A DNA stretch of 64,000 bases, from positions 1 to 64,000 of the forward strand of contig NZ_LOHP01000014.1 of NCBI RefSeq assembly GCF_001482305.1. Direction: 5' to 3'. This document shows positions 8,751 through 17,256 of the stretch, in pieces (within the stretch, counting starts at the first letter, position 1; every line of letters begins with the position of its first letter). Position numbers and translations under genes: made by a program. The notes beneath the pieces were generated by a model, which was not told the DNA's origin, made no database searches, and worked only from the letters and a program-made list of their open reading frames with translations. The DNA comes from Leucobacter sp. G161. Lineage in GTDB: Bacteria; Actinomycetota; Actinomycetes; Actinomycetales; Microbacteriaceae.

Positions 8751-9968
8751 ATGTCCATGCAGATTCCCCAGCGCATCCTCGTCGCCCCCTCAGGGTTCAA
8801 GGAGAGTCTCGGCGCTGACACCGTGGCCGCCGCAATTGCGGCCGGCATACGCCGCGTGATTCCCGGGGTGCAGGTCGACGAGTACCCGGTGCCCGACGGC
8901 GGCGAGGGCACCGCAGAGGTGCTTGCGGAGACTACGGGTGGCGAACTCGTCGCGGCGCAGGTCACCGGGCCCGTCGGCCTGCCCGTCCTCGCGCACTGGG
9001 CCAGGCTCGGCGGGAATTCCCGCGGCACCGCCGTCGTCGAAATGGCGTCAGCGGCGGGGCTGCGACTCGTGCCACGCGACCGTCGCGACCCCGGGGCAAC
9101 GACGACACACGGCGTCGGCGAACTCATCGCCGCTGCCCTTGACGACGGCGCCACGCGCATCATCGTCGGCTGCGGCGACTCAGGCACGAGCGACGGCGGG
9201 GCCGGTGCGCTGCGCGGCCTCGGCGCGCGCATCCTCGATGCGGCCGGCCACGAGATCCCGGACGGTGGAACCGCGCTGAGCATGGCGGCGAGCATCGACC
9301 TACGCGGGCTGCACCCGCGTGCGCAGGAGGTCGAGATCGTGCTCGCCTGTAACGTGCACAATGTGCTCTGCGGGCCCCGCGGTGTCGCCCGTGTTTTCGG
9401 CCCGCAGAAGGGCGCAAGCCCGGAACAGGTCGAAGAGCTCTCGGCTGGCCTCGAACACTGGGCGGAGCTGCTTCGTCGCACCGCGCCATACGGGCAGCAG
9501 CTCGACCTGCGCACGGGTGCGGGCACCGGTGCGTCCGGTGGCCTCGGCGCGGGCCTCGCTGCCGTGCTCGGCGCCAGGCTCGCACCGCGGTTCGAGGTGC
9601 TCCTCGCGCCGAGTGTCGCCCCGGTCAACCTCGACGGCCTCATCGCGGCCGCGGATCTTGTCATTACTGCGGAGGGCGCGATTGACTTTCAGACGCCACG
9701 CGGCAAGGTGCCTGCCGAAATCGCGCTCCGTGCGCGTGCGAGCGGGGTACCAGTGCTCGGAATCGCCGGTTCCCTCGGCTCCGGCGCGCCCGACGTGCAC
9801 GATATCGGGATTGATGCGATCGCCTCGATCCTCACCGTGCCGATGGAGCTGGCTCAGGCTGTCGAACAGGGCGAGGCGCTGCTGCGTGACGCAGCCGAGC
9901 GCTGCATGCGCATGATCTTGCTCGGGTCTGCGCTTTCAGCGCGGAGCGCGCTGCCGCTCGCAGCGTAG
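8751..9968 (+). CDS. Glycerate kinase (GlxK/GarK type)
   Basis: Phosphorylates D-glycerate with ATP to a phosphoglycerate. The 405-residue product has family text RILVAPSGFKESLGA at the N-terminus, PDGGEGTAE near residue 45, GCGDSGTSDGGAGALRGLG in the middle, GVARVFGPQKGAS, and ITAEGAIDFQTPRGK near the C-terminus. ATG 8751 follows a good ribosome site (GGAGG about 7 nt upstream); longer in-frame starts lie inside the permease gene. Its place at the end of the kinase-regulator-permease cassette suggests that transport and phosphorylation of glycerate are controlled together. Confidence 0.92.
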   Translation: MSMQIPQRILVAPSGFKESLGADTVAAAIAAGIRRVIPGVQVDEYPVPDGGEGTAEVLAETTGGELVAAQVTGPVGLPVLAHWARLGGNSRGTAVVEMASAAGLRLVPRDRRDPGATTTHGVGELIAAALDDGATRIIVGCGDSGTSDGGAGALRGLGARILDAAGHEIPDGGTALSMAASIDLRGLHPRAQEVEIVLACNVHNVLCGPRGVARVFGPQKGASPEQVEELSAGLEHWAELLRRTAPYGQQLDLRTGAGTGASGGLGAGLAAVLGARLAPRFEVLLAPSVAPVNLDGLIAAADLVITAEGAIDFQTPRGKVPAEIALRARASGVPVLGIAGSLGSGAPDVHDIGIDAIASILTVPMELAQAVEQGEALLRDAAERCMRMILLGSALSARSALPLAA

Positions 9969-10018
9969 GGTGACGGACGCGGCTCTCGGCGCCGGCTCCC
10001 GCCCCAGGGAGGGGGGGG

Positions 10019-10666
10019 TTACTGCGTGCGGTACGCGATCGGCAGCAGCATGTCTTGCACGCGCTCGCGCATCGCAGTGTGATCGGTGCGCGACGCGATC
10101 GCGCACTCTGAGACGGTGCAGTCAAGCCCCTCAATGGTGGGCTCCGGAACTGTCAACCGGACCGAGAAACTCCCGAGATCCCGATCGTCGTATCCCTGAG
10201 TGGCAAATGATTTCCATGCCCAATCATTCGTGATCCACGCACTGGAGAGCGCTTCGAGAGCGGCTGCTTCTCCCTGCTCTGCCCCCTCGGGAATGCCGCC
10301 CAGGCAGGGGCTCGGCTTCACTTCGGGCGACTCGGGAATCGCACAGAACCCAACGTATATGCCGAGACCGGCATCGTAGCCCTCGCCGCTCACGATGACC
10401 TCATCTCCCGGCGTGAGCGCGCTGAGATCTGCGGGTGCGCCACTCGTCGTGGTGACCCGCATCGTGCGAGTGCGGCCGTCGGCGCCCGCGGCGCTCGACT
10501 CTGCTGCGAAGTCGGTGGGGATCTCTTGCCCCGAGCTGCCCGTATTCGAGTGCGTCAGGATCGGGACAACAATCGCAGCGACTACGCCAACAATCGCGAG
10601 CGAAAGCACGAGCACACTGATGAGAACGATGCGCTTTACCGAACGGCGGGGTGCTGGCGGAGTCAT
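10019..10666 (-). CDS. Membrane-anchored exported protein, unrecognised
   Basis: Encodes 215 residues: basic N-terminus, one transmembrane helix (about residues 11-34), then an extracytoplasmic domain. The segment LTPGDEVIVSGEGYDAGLGI followed by YVGFCAIPES resembles the beta-sandwich (neocarzinostatin/IPT-like) modules of the HtaA-associated surface proteins farther on, for example TVTGTGF in the gene at 51975. Four cysteines in the outer part (in FCAIP, PSPCLGG, GLDCTV and SECAIA) could form two disulfides. It is convergent with glycerate kinase across 50 bp. TAACAT at 10673-10678 just before the ATG may be a -10 box of a leaderless message. Function unknown. Confidence 0.7.
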   Translation of the reverse strand: MTPPAPRRSVKRIVLISVLVLSLAIVGVVAAIVVPILTHSNTGSSGQEIPTDFAAESSAAGADGRTRTMRVTTTSGAPADLSALTPGDEVIVSGEGYDAGLGIYVGFCAIPESPEVKPSPCLGGIPEGAEQGEAAALEALSSAWITNDWAWKSFATQGYDDRDLGSFSVRLTVPEPTIEGLDCTVSECAIASRTDHTAMRERVQDMLLPIAYRTQ

Positions 10667-10794
10667 GACCTCATGTTAGCGCCGCGAAGCTCGCTTCCCA
10701 ACGTGCTAAGATCATGCCCATACGTCCATGTTGATTGAGTACTGCCTCGTGGGAGAACATCCTACGGGGCCCGAAATGTGTAAGGGGGTCACGC

Positions 10795-10986
10795 ATGGGG
10801 CGCGGCCGTCAGAAGGCAAAACACACTAAAGTCGCTCGGGAGCTGAAGTATTTCAGCCCAGCCACCAACTACTCGGAGCTTGAGCGAGAGCTCGCTTCGG
10901 GGCACGTCTCCGACGAGGAACGTTGGGCGGATCTTGCCGACAAGTACAACGTCGAAGACGAGGAAGATGAGGACGACGACAAATAG
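10795..10986 (+). CDS. DUF3073 family small protein
   Basis: Short (63-residue) actinobacterial protein: basic N-terminus MGRGRQKAKHTKVARELKYF, then a segment with SDEERWADLADKY, and a highly acidic tail (EDEEDEDDDK). ATG 10795 is chosen over the longer frame because the family begins MGRGRQKAK and an AAGGGGG ribosome site lies about 7 nt upstream. The family has no established function. Confidence 0.85.
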   Translation: MGRGRQKAKHTKVARELKYFSPATNYSELERELASGHVSDEERWADLADKYNVEDEEDEDDDK

Positions 10987-11011
10987 TCGTTCCGCTTACT
11001 TGCAGCTTCAC

Positions 11012-11048
11012 GGTTCCGGCCGCCTCACTGAGTGAGGCGGCCGGAACC
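11012..11048. terminator. Bidirectional hairpin terminator
   Basis: Perfect 18-bp inverted repeat (arms 11012-11029 and 11031-11048, GGTTCCGGCCGCCTCACT and its complement) between the convergent DUF3073 and phosphoglycerate mutase genes. It can serve both strands; the plus side is followed by a short T-containing run (TTTCG). Confidence 0.8.
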
Positions 11049-11061
11049 TTTCGCTGAGGGG

Positions 11062-11802
11062 CTACTTCCCCTGAGCGGCGACTGCGGCAGCGCCAGCTGC
11101 GGCTGCTTCGGGATCAAGGTATCGGCCGGCGCCGGTCGGCGTGCCGTCCTCGTTGATCTCGTACACGAGCGGCATGCCAGTCGGAATGTTCAACGCGGCG
11201 ATATCTGCGTCGGAGATCCCTTCGAGATGCTTCACGAGCGCGCGCAGCGAGTTGCCGTGCGCGGTGACGAGTACGGTCTTGCCCGAGTTCAGCTCGGGGA
11301 GGATGCTGCCCTCCCAGTAGGGCACGAGGCGCTCGACGACGTCGCTCAGGCACTCAGTGCGGGGCGCCGCGCCGTCGATGTTCGCGTAGCGCTCATCGTT
11401 CGCCTGCGACCACTCGCTCGAATCGTCGAGCGCGGGCGGCGGGGTATCGTACGAACGACGCCACTCCATGAACTGCTCCTCGCCGTACTGCTGCAGCGTC
11501 TCGGCCTTGTCGAGGCCCTGGAGCGCCCCGTAGTGGCGCTCATTGAGGCGCCACGAGCGCTCGACCGGGATCCACATCCGGTCGGCGCTCTCAAGCGCGA
11601 GGTTCGAGGTCTGGATCGCGCGGCTGAGCAGCGAGGTGAAGAGCACGTCGGGGAGCATCCCCGACTCGGCGAGGAGTGTGCCAGCGGCAGCAGCCTCACC
11701 CCGCCCGCGCTCAGTGAGTCGAACATCGACCCATCCGGTGAACAGATTCTTTTCGTTCCACTCGCTCTGGCCGTGACGGAGCAGGATCAACGTGTTGGTC
11801 AT
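11062..11802 (-). CDS. gpmA: 2,3-bisphosphoglycerate-dependent phosphoglycerate mutase
   Basis: Interconverts 3- and 2-phosphoglycerate in glycolysis. The 246-residue protein has the phosphohistidine motif [18 protein letters not shown] (His at about residue 10), RRSYDTPPP, the second catalytic region [17 protein letters not shown], and the family-typical [10 protein letters not shown] near the end. Length matches the dPGM family. It is a single gene flanked by a strong terminator. Confidence 0.97.
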   Translation of the reverse strand: MTNTLILLRHGQSEWNEKNLFTGWVDVRLTERGRGEAAAAGTLLAESGMLPDVLFTSLLSRAIQTSNLALESADRMWIPVERSWRLNERHYGALQGLDKAETLQQYGEEQFMEWRRSYDTPPPALDDSSEWSQANDERYANIDGAAPRTECLSDVVERLVPYWEGSILPELNSGKTVLVTAHGNSLRALVKHLEGISDADIAALNIPTGMPLVYEINEDGTPTGAGRYLDPEAAAAGAAAVAAQGK

Positions 11803-11842
11803 AGTTCCAGCTTAGCGAGGTTCCGCAGTCAAGCGCGCAGTA

Positions 11843-12955
11843 CTACAGCCGCTTGAGTTTCGGGATCTTACGTGTCGCTCCAGCGTCGGTCGGCACGATC
11901 ATCTCCTGTGCCGCCGCGATCACGCCGGTGACGGGCGCCTGCGGATTCGCCGCATCAGCGCCGCCGCGCACCGCAAGAGTGAGATCTGCAGGCACCGAGC
12001 GCTTGAGCAGCGCGAGCGCGATCCCGCCCCACTCGTGGTGAAGTGCGGCACGGGTGATCCTGCCGACGGGCCGCGCTTCCGCGTCGCGCGCCTCGCCCTC
12101 CTTGAAGACGAGGGCGCCCGCTACGGGGAGCTCGCCTTCGGACCCATCGAGGTGGAGCAGCACAAGGCGCCGCGGTGGGTGCCCGAGGTTATGGACCTTT
12201 GCGACGGTCTCCTGCCCCCGGTAACACCCCTTCGTCAGGTGTACCGCGCTGCGCAGCCAATCGAACTCGTGCGGGATCGCCCGCTCGTCGACGTCGCCGA
12301 CGCGGGACGGTCGCCACGCCCGGATCTCGAGCGCGTCGAGCGACATGAGACCGGCCGGGGTTGCGGCGCGAGACGCCCGGCGAAGCTCGGTCCGCGGGAA
12401 CACAAACTGCACGGCGTTCCAGTCGGCGCCCGCGTGCTCCCCGTGCGCATACTGCGTGCCGCCGCGCGTGACCTCGGCCCAGGGGTCAGCCCACTCGATG
12501 ACAGGCTCGAGCCCCCGGAGCGCTGCGGTCGCGGTGCCACCCTCGAAGGCGAGCACAGCCGCGTGCGTGTCCGAGATATCGGCGACCTCGACGCGGAGCG
12601 CGAACCGCATCCGATTGAGGAAGGTAGTGAGGGGCTCAGCGGATCCCTCGTCCACGAGAAGCCAGGTCGTGTCGCCATCGTCGACGACCCGCATCGCGTG
12701 CTGAATACGACCGTTCGGATCGAGCAGCAGCGATTCCGTGGAAACACCAGGCGGGAGCCCCAGCAGGTCTTGACTCGTCATCGAGTTCAACCAGCTCAGG
12801 CGGTCGGCGCCGCTCACCGTGACAATGCCGCGGTGCGACAGGTCGACCGCTGCGTTGCCAGCGTCGAGCGCGCGCTGTTCAGCGACGGGCGAGCCGTAGT
12901 GGAGCGCGACGGGTTCTCCGACCGCCCCCGGAAGTGTGAGGAACGGGCTCGACAT
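11843..12955 (-). CDS. ygfZ: YgfZ/GcvT-domain folate-binding protein (Fe-S cluster maintenance)
   Basis: Encodes 370 residues. The diagnostic YgfZ signature KGCYRGQETVAKVHNLGHPP is present, along with the early DLSHRGIVTVSGADRLSWLN segment shared with aminomethyltransferases. YgfZ-type proteins bind tetrahydrofolate and support iron-sulfur enzymes; they are not glycine-cleavage enzymes. Start at ATG 12955. It lies 40 bp upstream of gpmA on the same strand and may be cotranscribed with it. Confidence 0.92.
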   Translation of the reverse strand: MSSPFLTLPGAVGEPVALHYGSPVAEQRALDAGNAAVDLSHRGIVTVSGADRLSWLNSMTSQDLLGLPPGVSTESLLLDPNGRIQHAMRVVDDGDTTWLLVDEGSAEPLTTFLNRMRFALRVEVADISDTHAAVLAFEGGTATAALRGLEPVIEWADPWAEVTRGGTQYAHGEHAGADWNAVQFVFPRTELRRASRAATPAGLMSLDALEIRAWRPSRVGDVDERAIPHEFDWLRSAVHLTKGCYRGQETVAKVHNLGHPPRRLVLLHLDGSEGELPVAGALVFKEGEARDAEARPVGRITRAALHHEWGGIALALLKRSVPADLTLAVRGGADAANPQAPVTGVIAAAQEMIVPTDAGATRKIPKLKRL

Positions 12956-12969
12956 CAGGGGACTCGCGA

Positions 12970-13080
12970 CTAGCGCTGGCCCTTGAAGAGGTTGTAGATA
13001 ACGGTGCCAGACACCCAGGCGATCGCGACACCCGCGAGACCAAGGAGTCCGAGGAAGAAGAGTTCAAGAGCCATAAGCAT
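12970..13080 (-). CDS. 36-residue single-pass membrane protein
   Basis: Read directly from the minus strand: ATG 13080 to TAG 12970-12972 encodes MLMALELFFLGLLGLAGVAI then AWVSGTVIYNLFKGQR. A second in-frame ATG lies at 13074. The product is one hydrophobic helix with a basic end (FKGQR), a common layout for small membrane proteins. It lies 14 bp upstream of ygfZ on the same strand, so it is probably in the same transcript. I do not recognise a named family. Confidence 0.6.
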   Translation of the reverse strand: MLMALELFFLGLLGLAGVAIAWVSGTVIYNLFKGQR

Positions 13081-13110
13081 GCCCCCAGTCTAGCAAGGTT
13101 GGAGCACCGA

Positions 13111-13398
13111 CTAGCGGATGAGCATCCCGAACACGTCAATCACGGCGATCACGACGACCGAACCAGCGATACTAAACGACAGTCGGCTGATGAATCCCTC
13201 GCGTTGCGCGGTGCCGAGCTGCAGCGCAAACGTCACCAGCGTCGAGACGCCGACGGCGAGCGCAAGCCACTGAAACCTGGCTTCCTCGACGAAGATGCTG
13301 ACGAGCACGCCGAACACAGCGGCGACGCCCCACGCGATGATGAGCCGCGGCAGGTGCCAAGACACCCGTGCGGCTTCCCCCGTTTCGCTTGCACTCAT
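13111..13398 (-). CDS. Small integral membrane protein
   Basis: Encodes 95 residues starting MSASETGEAARVSWHLP, with about three hydrophobic segments (LIIAWGVAAVFGVLVSIF; WLALAVGVSTLVTFALQL; FSIAGSVVVIAVIDVFGML). ATG 13398 is preferred to the earlier in-frame codon because it gives a normal soluble N-terminus. It leads a minus-strand run with the 36-residue protein and ygfZ, and diverges from the glnR-like gene. Function unknown. Confidence 0.7.
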   Translation of the reverse strand: MSASETGEAARVSWHLPRLIIAWGVAAVFGVLVSIFVEEARFQWLALAVGVSTLVTFALQLGTAQREGFISRLSFSIAGSVVVIAVIDVFGMLIR

Positions 13399-13472
13399 TC
13401 CCTCATCTTCCCACACTGCCGCCGCGGCTGTCCGAGTAAGATAATTCCCTATCGAGGTTGGGGAGGTCAGTC

Positions 13473-14195
13473 ATGGAGCTGCTCCTCCTTACCGCGGTCG
13501 ATTTCTCGCGTGTCACGCAGCGCGGCCCCGGTGACGCAGACGCACCGACGCCCCTGCCCTCGCTCGATGTGCTCCCACACGCGGTCTCGGTGGCGGACAT
13601 CAGCGCGCCGCTGCAGGCGGCCCTCGCCTACGAGAAGACGCCACACAGGGTCGGAGCGATTCTGCTCGACGGGTCACGCGATCCGCGGGCTGCGCGTGCG
13701 GCAGCGCTCGCCCTCTCGGGGCGCACCGCACTCCCACGGGTGGCGATCCTCAGCGACGCCGCGCTCGCCGCGCTCACACCGGAGTGGGACGTCGCTGATT
13801 TCCTCACGCCCGACGCCAGTCCCGCGGAGATTGACACCCGGCTCAGGCTGCTCGTTGCGGCGAGCGCCGAGCCGAGCGACACCATCGCGACAAGCGCCGT
13901 CGAGGTATCGGGTGTCGAGATCGATGAGTCAAACTTTGTCGCAACCGTGCACGGACGCACCCTCGACCTCACCTATAAAGAGTTCGAACTCCTACACTTC
14001 CTTGCTCTTCACCCCGCGAGGGTGTTCACTCGGGAACAGTTGCTCTCGGAGGTGTGGGGCACTGATTATTTCGGCGGCGCGCGCACCGTGGACGTGCATG
14101 TTCGCCGATTGCGCGCGAAGCTCGGAGAGCACGAGTGGCTCATCAGCACGGTGCGCGGGGTCGGATACGGTTTCGCGCGGGGCCGCCAGGGATAG
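13473..14195 (+). CDS. glnR: GlnR-like OmpR-type orphan regulator
   Basis: Atypical regulator of 240 residues. The N-terminal receiver-like half lacks the usual acidic pocket, but D66 sits in GAILLDGSRD, matching the VDGRRD position of actinobacterial GlnR. The C-terminal winged helix is normal (LTYKEFELLHFLALHPARVF ... TVRGVGYGF). ATG 13473 has a GGGAGG site just upstream. The gene precedes mshD, the same order as Rv0818 (GlnR)-Rv0819 (MshD) in mycobacteria, which supports the name. GlnR controls nitrogen assimilation genes. Confidence 0.75.
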   Translation: MELLLLTAVDFSRVTQRGPGDADAPTPLPSLDVLPHAVSVADISAPLQAALAYEKTPHRVGAILLDGSRDPRAARAAALALSGRTALPRVAILSDAALAALTPEWDVADFLTPDASPAEIDTRLRLLVAASAEPSDTIATSAVEVSGVEIDESNFVATVHGRTLDLTYKEFELLHFLALHPARVFTREQLLSEVWGTDYFGGARTVDVHVRRLRAKLGEHEWLISTVRGVGYGFARGRQG

Positions 14196-14203
14196 GAGCA
14201 GGG

Positions 14204-15124
14204 ATGCAGGCAAGCAATATTGTCGCGGTCGAAGGGACAGTGGAGCTCGCGCAGCCGATCATTGATCGTGCGGCGCGGACCGACGGCTCCTCCCCCGTCT
14301 CCGATCAGGCACTGCTCGCTGCGGCCCAGGGCCAGCGGCGGCTGCTGTTGTTCACGGAGGGCGACGACACGACCGTTGCGGTCGGCGTGCTCGGACAGGG
14401 AGAACTCGATCTCGTCGTGGATCCGGCGGCACGCGGCCGCGGCATCGGCACGACCGCGCTCCACGAGCTCCTCACACGTTCCGGGCCGGATGCGGATCTG
14501 CTCGCCTGGGCCCACGGCGACAACCCCGCTGCGACGGCGCTGCTCAGCGGTGCGGAGTTTCGGCCAGTGCGCTCGCTGTTCCGGATGGCACTGGATCCTG
14601 CGCTGCTCCCTGCGGGGGCGACTGCCCCGAGCGTGATCCCGCTCCCGAGCGGCTTCGAGTTGCGCACGTTCGACGAGGATCGGCCCGGCGACGCGAGCGC
14701 CTGGGTCGCTGTCAATACACGCGCCTTCGCGAGCCATCCCGAACAGGGCAGGGTGACCCTGGCTGACTTTGCGCTGATGCGCGCAGAGGGCTGGTTCGAC
14801 CCCGCCGACCTCTTCCTGCTCAGCGCTCCGGACGGCGCCGCTCTCGCGGGCTTCACCTGGGTGAAAACCCTCCGCGACGGCGCCGTCACCGAGACGGAGC
14901 TGTATGCGATTGGGGTTGACCCGGACCACTCCGGGCACGGGCTCGGGCGGGCACTCCTCGACGTCACACTCGCACGCATGGCGCAGCACGCTCCGTCGCG
15001 GGTGACGCTGTACGTCGACGGCGAGAACGAGCGGGCCGTGCGCATGTACGAGGCCGCCGGGTTCACGATCGACACACGCAGCACACAATGGCGCGGCCCA
15101 GTTCGCCCCCAGGTGTCAGAATAG
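14204..15124 (+). CDS. mshD: Mycothiol synthase
   Basis: Acetylates the cysteinyl intermediate (desacetylmycothiol) with acetyl-CoA in the last step of mycothiol synthesis. The 306-residue protein has two GNAT domains: the first with LDLVVDPAARGRGIGTTALHE, the second with the acetyl-CoA loop VDPDHSGHGLGRALLD and the terminal YVDGENERAVRMYEAAGF. ATG 14204 follows GGAGCAGGG, 8 bp after the glnR stop. Frame and length suit the MshD family. Confidence 0.9.
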   Translation: MQASNIVAVEGTVELAQPIIDRAARTDGSSPVSDQALLAAAQGQRRLLLFTEGDDTTVAVGVLGQGELDLVVDPAARGRGIGTTALHELLTRSGPDADLLAWAHGDNPAATALLSGAEFRPVRSLFRMALDPALLPAGATAPSVIPLPSGFELRTFDEDRPGDASAWVAVNTRAFASHPEQGRVTLADFALMRAEGWFDPADLFLLSAPDGAALAGFTWVKTLRDGAVTETELYAIGVDPDHSGHGLGRALLDVTLARMAQHAPSRVTLYVDGENERAVRMYEAAGFTIDTRSTQWRGPVRPQVSE

Positions 15125-15128
15125 AGCT

Positions 15129-17252
15129 ATGAGCGAAGAGACCCGCGAGATCGCCCTCGTCGACGACGGGGCCCTCCCCGCCGATCGGTACATCGATCGT
15201 GAGCTCAGTTGGCTCGCATTCAACCAGCGCGTGCTCGAGCTCGCGGAGGACGCGACCGTTCCGCTGCTTGAGCGGGCGAACTTCCTCGCGATCTTCGCGA
15301 CGAACCTTGACGAGTTCTTCATGGTGCGCGTCGCGGGGCTGAAACGACGCATTCTCACCGGGCTCGCGGTTCCGACGAACGTCGGTCGCGCCCCCACCGA
15401 GGTGCTCGCGGAGATCAACCGCACTGCCTCCGAGCTGCAACTCAGGCATGCGCGCTGCTTCGCGGAGCAGGTGAAGCCGCAGCTCGCCGAGGCCGGCGTG
15501 CACATTGTTGAGTGGGAGGCCCTCGACGACGCCGATCGCGAGATCCTCACCGACTACTACGAGCAGCGCATCTACCCGGTGCTCATGCCACTCGCGGTGG
15601 ATCCGGCGCACCCGTTCCCCTACATCTCGGGGCGCGCGCTCAACCTGTCGATCCGGGTGCACAACCCGAACACCGACAAGGTCGAGTTCGCGCGGTTGAA
15701 GGTGCCGCAGATGATCCCGCGCTACGTGCGCGTTGACCGCCGCGAATCCGATGACAACGTGCGCTTCATCGCGCTCGAGGAGCTCATCGCGAACCAGCTC
15801 GACGGGCTCTTCCCCGGCATGAAGGTGATCGACGACCACGTGTTCCGCGTCACCCGCAACGAGGATGTCGAGATCGAGGAGGACGAGACCGAGAACCTCA
15901 TCCAGGCCCTCGAGAAGGAGCTGTTGCGGCGGCGCTTCGGCCCGCCGATCCGACTGGAGATCTCCGACGACCTCGATGAGGCGACGCTCGATCTCCTCGT
16001 CCGCGAGTTCGACATCGACGAGGAGCAGGTCTACACGCTCCCCGCTCCGCTCGACCTCTCCGGGCTGTTCGCGCTCGGAAGTCTTCGTAGGCCGGATCTC
16101 AAGTTCCAGCCGCACATCCCGGTCACGCACCCGTCCTTCCGCACAAGCTCACCGAGCGACAAGCCCGACATGTTCGCGGCGATCGCCCGCCGCGAGGTGC
16201 TCGTGCACCATCCGTACGAGTCGTTCGCGACGAGCGTGCAGGCGTTCATCGAGCAGGCCGCAACCGACCCCGACGTCCTCGCGATCAAGCAGACGCTGTA
16301 CCGCACCTCCGGCGACAGCCCCATCGTTGCGTCGCTGATCAAGGCCGCTGAGGCTGGCAAGCAGGTGCTCGCGCTCGTCGAGGTGAAGGCGCGTTTCGAT
16401 GAAGAGGCGAATATCACTTGGGCGCGCAAGCTCGAACAGGCTGGCGTGCACGTCGTGTACGGCATCGTCGGCCTGAAGACGCACTGCAAGCTTGTGCAGG
16501 TGATCCGCGAAGAGGGCGGCAAGCTCGTCCACTACTGCCACATTGGCACCGGCAACTACAATCCGAAGACGAGCCGCATCTACGAAGACTTCGGGCTCTT
16601 CACGACGTCGCCGGCGATCGGCCGCGACGCGACCAAGCTCTTCAATGTGCTCTCGGGCTACGCGATCGAGACCGATTACGATCGGCTACTCGTCGCCCCG
16701 CTCCAGCTGCGCACCGGGCTCCTCGAACGCATCGAACGCGAGGCCGAGAACGCCCGCGCCGGGCTCCCGAGCGGCATCCGACTCAAGGCAAACTCGATGG
16801 TCGACGAGGCCATTATCGACGCGCTGTACCGTGCGAGCCAGGCCGGCGTTCCCGTCGATGTCTGGGTGCGCGGCATCTGCTCGATCCGTGCCGGCGTTCC
16901 TGGACTGTCCGAGAACATCCGCGTGCGGTCGGTGCTCGGCCGCTACCTCGAGCACTCCCGCATCTACTGGTTCGAGAACGGCGGCGAGCGAGATGTGTTT
17001 ATCGGCAGCGCCGACCTCATGCACCGCAATCTCGACCGCCGCATCGAGGTGCTCGTGAGTCTCGTCGAGCGCGACCACCTCGCACGCGTGGATCGGTTCT
17101 TCGGCTTCGCGTTCAGCGACGATGTGTCGTCGTGGCGGATGCTCCCGGACGGCTCGTGGCAGCGTCGCGTCGTGAGCGAGGAGGGCGAGCCCCTCCCCGA
17201 CCTCCAAGACCTCGTCATGATCGACCGAACCCAGGCACGGAGAGCGCGGTAA
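15129..17252 (+). CDS. ppk1: Polyphosphate kinase 1
   Basis: Reversibly transfers the ATP gamma-phosphate to polyphosphate. The 707-residue product has the PPK1 order: N-domain (DRELSWLAFNQRVLELAED, NLDEFFMVRV), head domain, and two phospholipase-D-like catalytic domains. The autophosphorylated histidine lies in VGLKTHCKLVQV near residue 452, followed by HYCHIGTGNYNPKTSRIYED. It starts 4 bp after mshD and is followed 4 bp later by the Nudix/phosphatase gene, forming a tight operon. Confidence 0.97.
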   Translation: MSEETREIALVDDGALPADRYIDRELSWLAFNQRVLELAEDATVPLLERANFLAIFATNLDEFFMVRVAGLKRRILTGLAVPTNVGRAPTEVLAEINRTASELQLRHARCFAEQVKPQLAEAGVHIVEWEALDDADREILTDYYEQRIYPVLMPLAVDPAHPFPYISGRALNLSIRVHNPNTDKVEFARLKVPQMIPRYVRVDRRESDDNVRFIALEELIANQLDGLFPGMKVIDDHVFRVTRNEDVEIEEDETENLIQALEKELLRRRFGPPIRLEISDDLDEATLDLLVREFDIDEEQVYTLPAPLDLSGLFALGSLRRPDLKFQPHIPVTHPSFRTSSPSDKPDMFAAIARREVLVHHPYESFATSVQAFIEQAATDPDVLAIKQTLYRTSGDSPIVASLIKAAEAGKQVLALVEVKARFDEEANITWARKLEQAGVHVVYGIVGLKTHCKLVQVIREEGGKLVHYCHIGTGNYNPKTSRIYEDFGLFTTSPAIGRDATKLFNVLSGYAIETDYDRLLVAPLQLRTGLLERIEREAENARAGLPSGIRLKANSMVDEAIIDALYRASQAGVPVDVWVRGICSIRAGVPGLSENIRVRSVLGRYLEHSRIYWFENGGERDVFIGSADLMHRNLDRRIEVLVSLVERDHLARVDRFFGFAFSDDVSSWRMLPDGSWQRRVVSEEGEPLPDLQDLVMIDRTQARRAR

Positions 17253-17256
17253 CGAC

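Noticed and set aside
11843-12955. Glycine cleavage T-protein (gcvT)
   Set aside because: The KGCYRGQE signature and absence of gcvH/gcvP nearby point to YgfZ.
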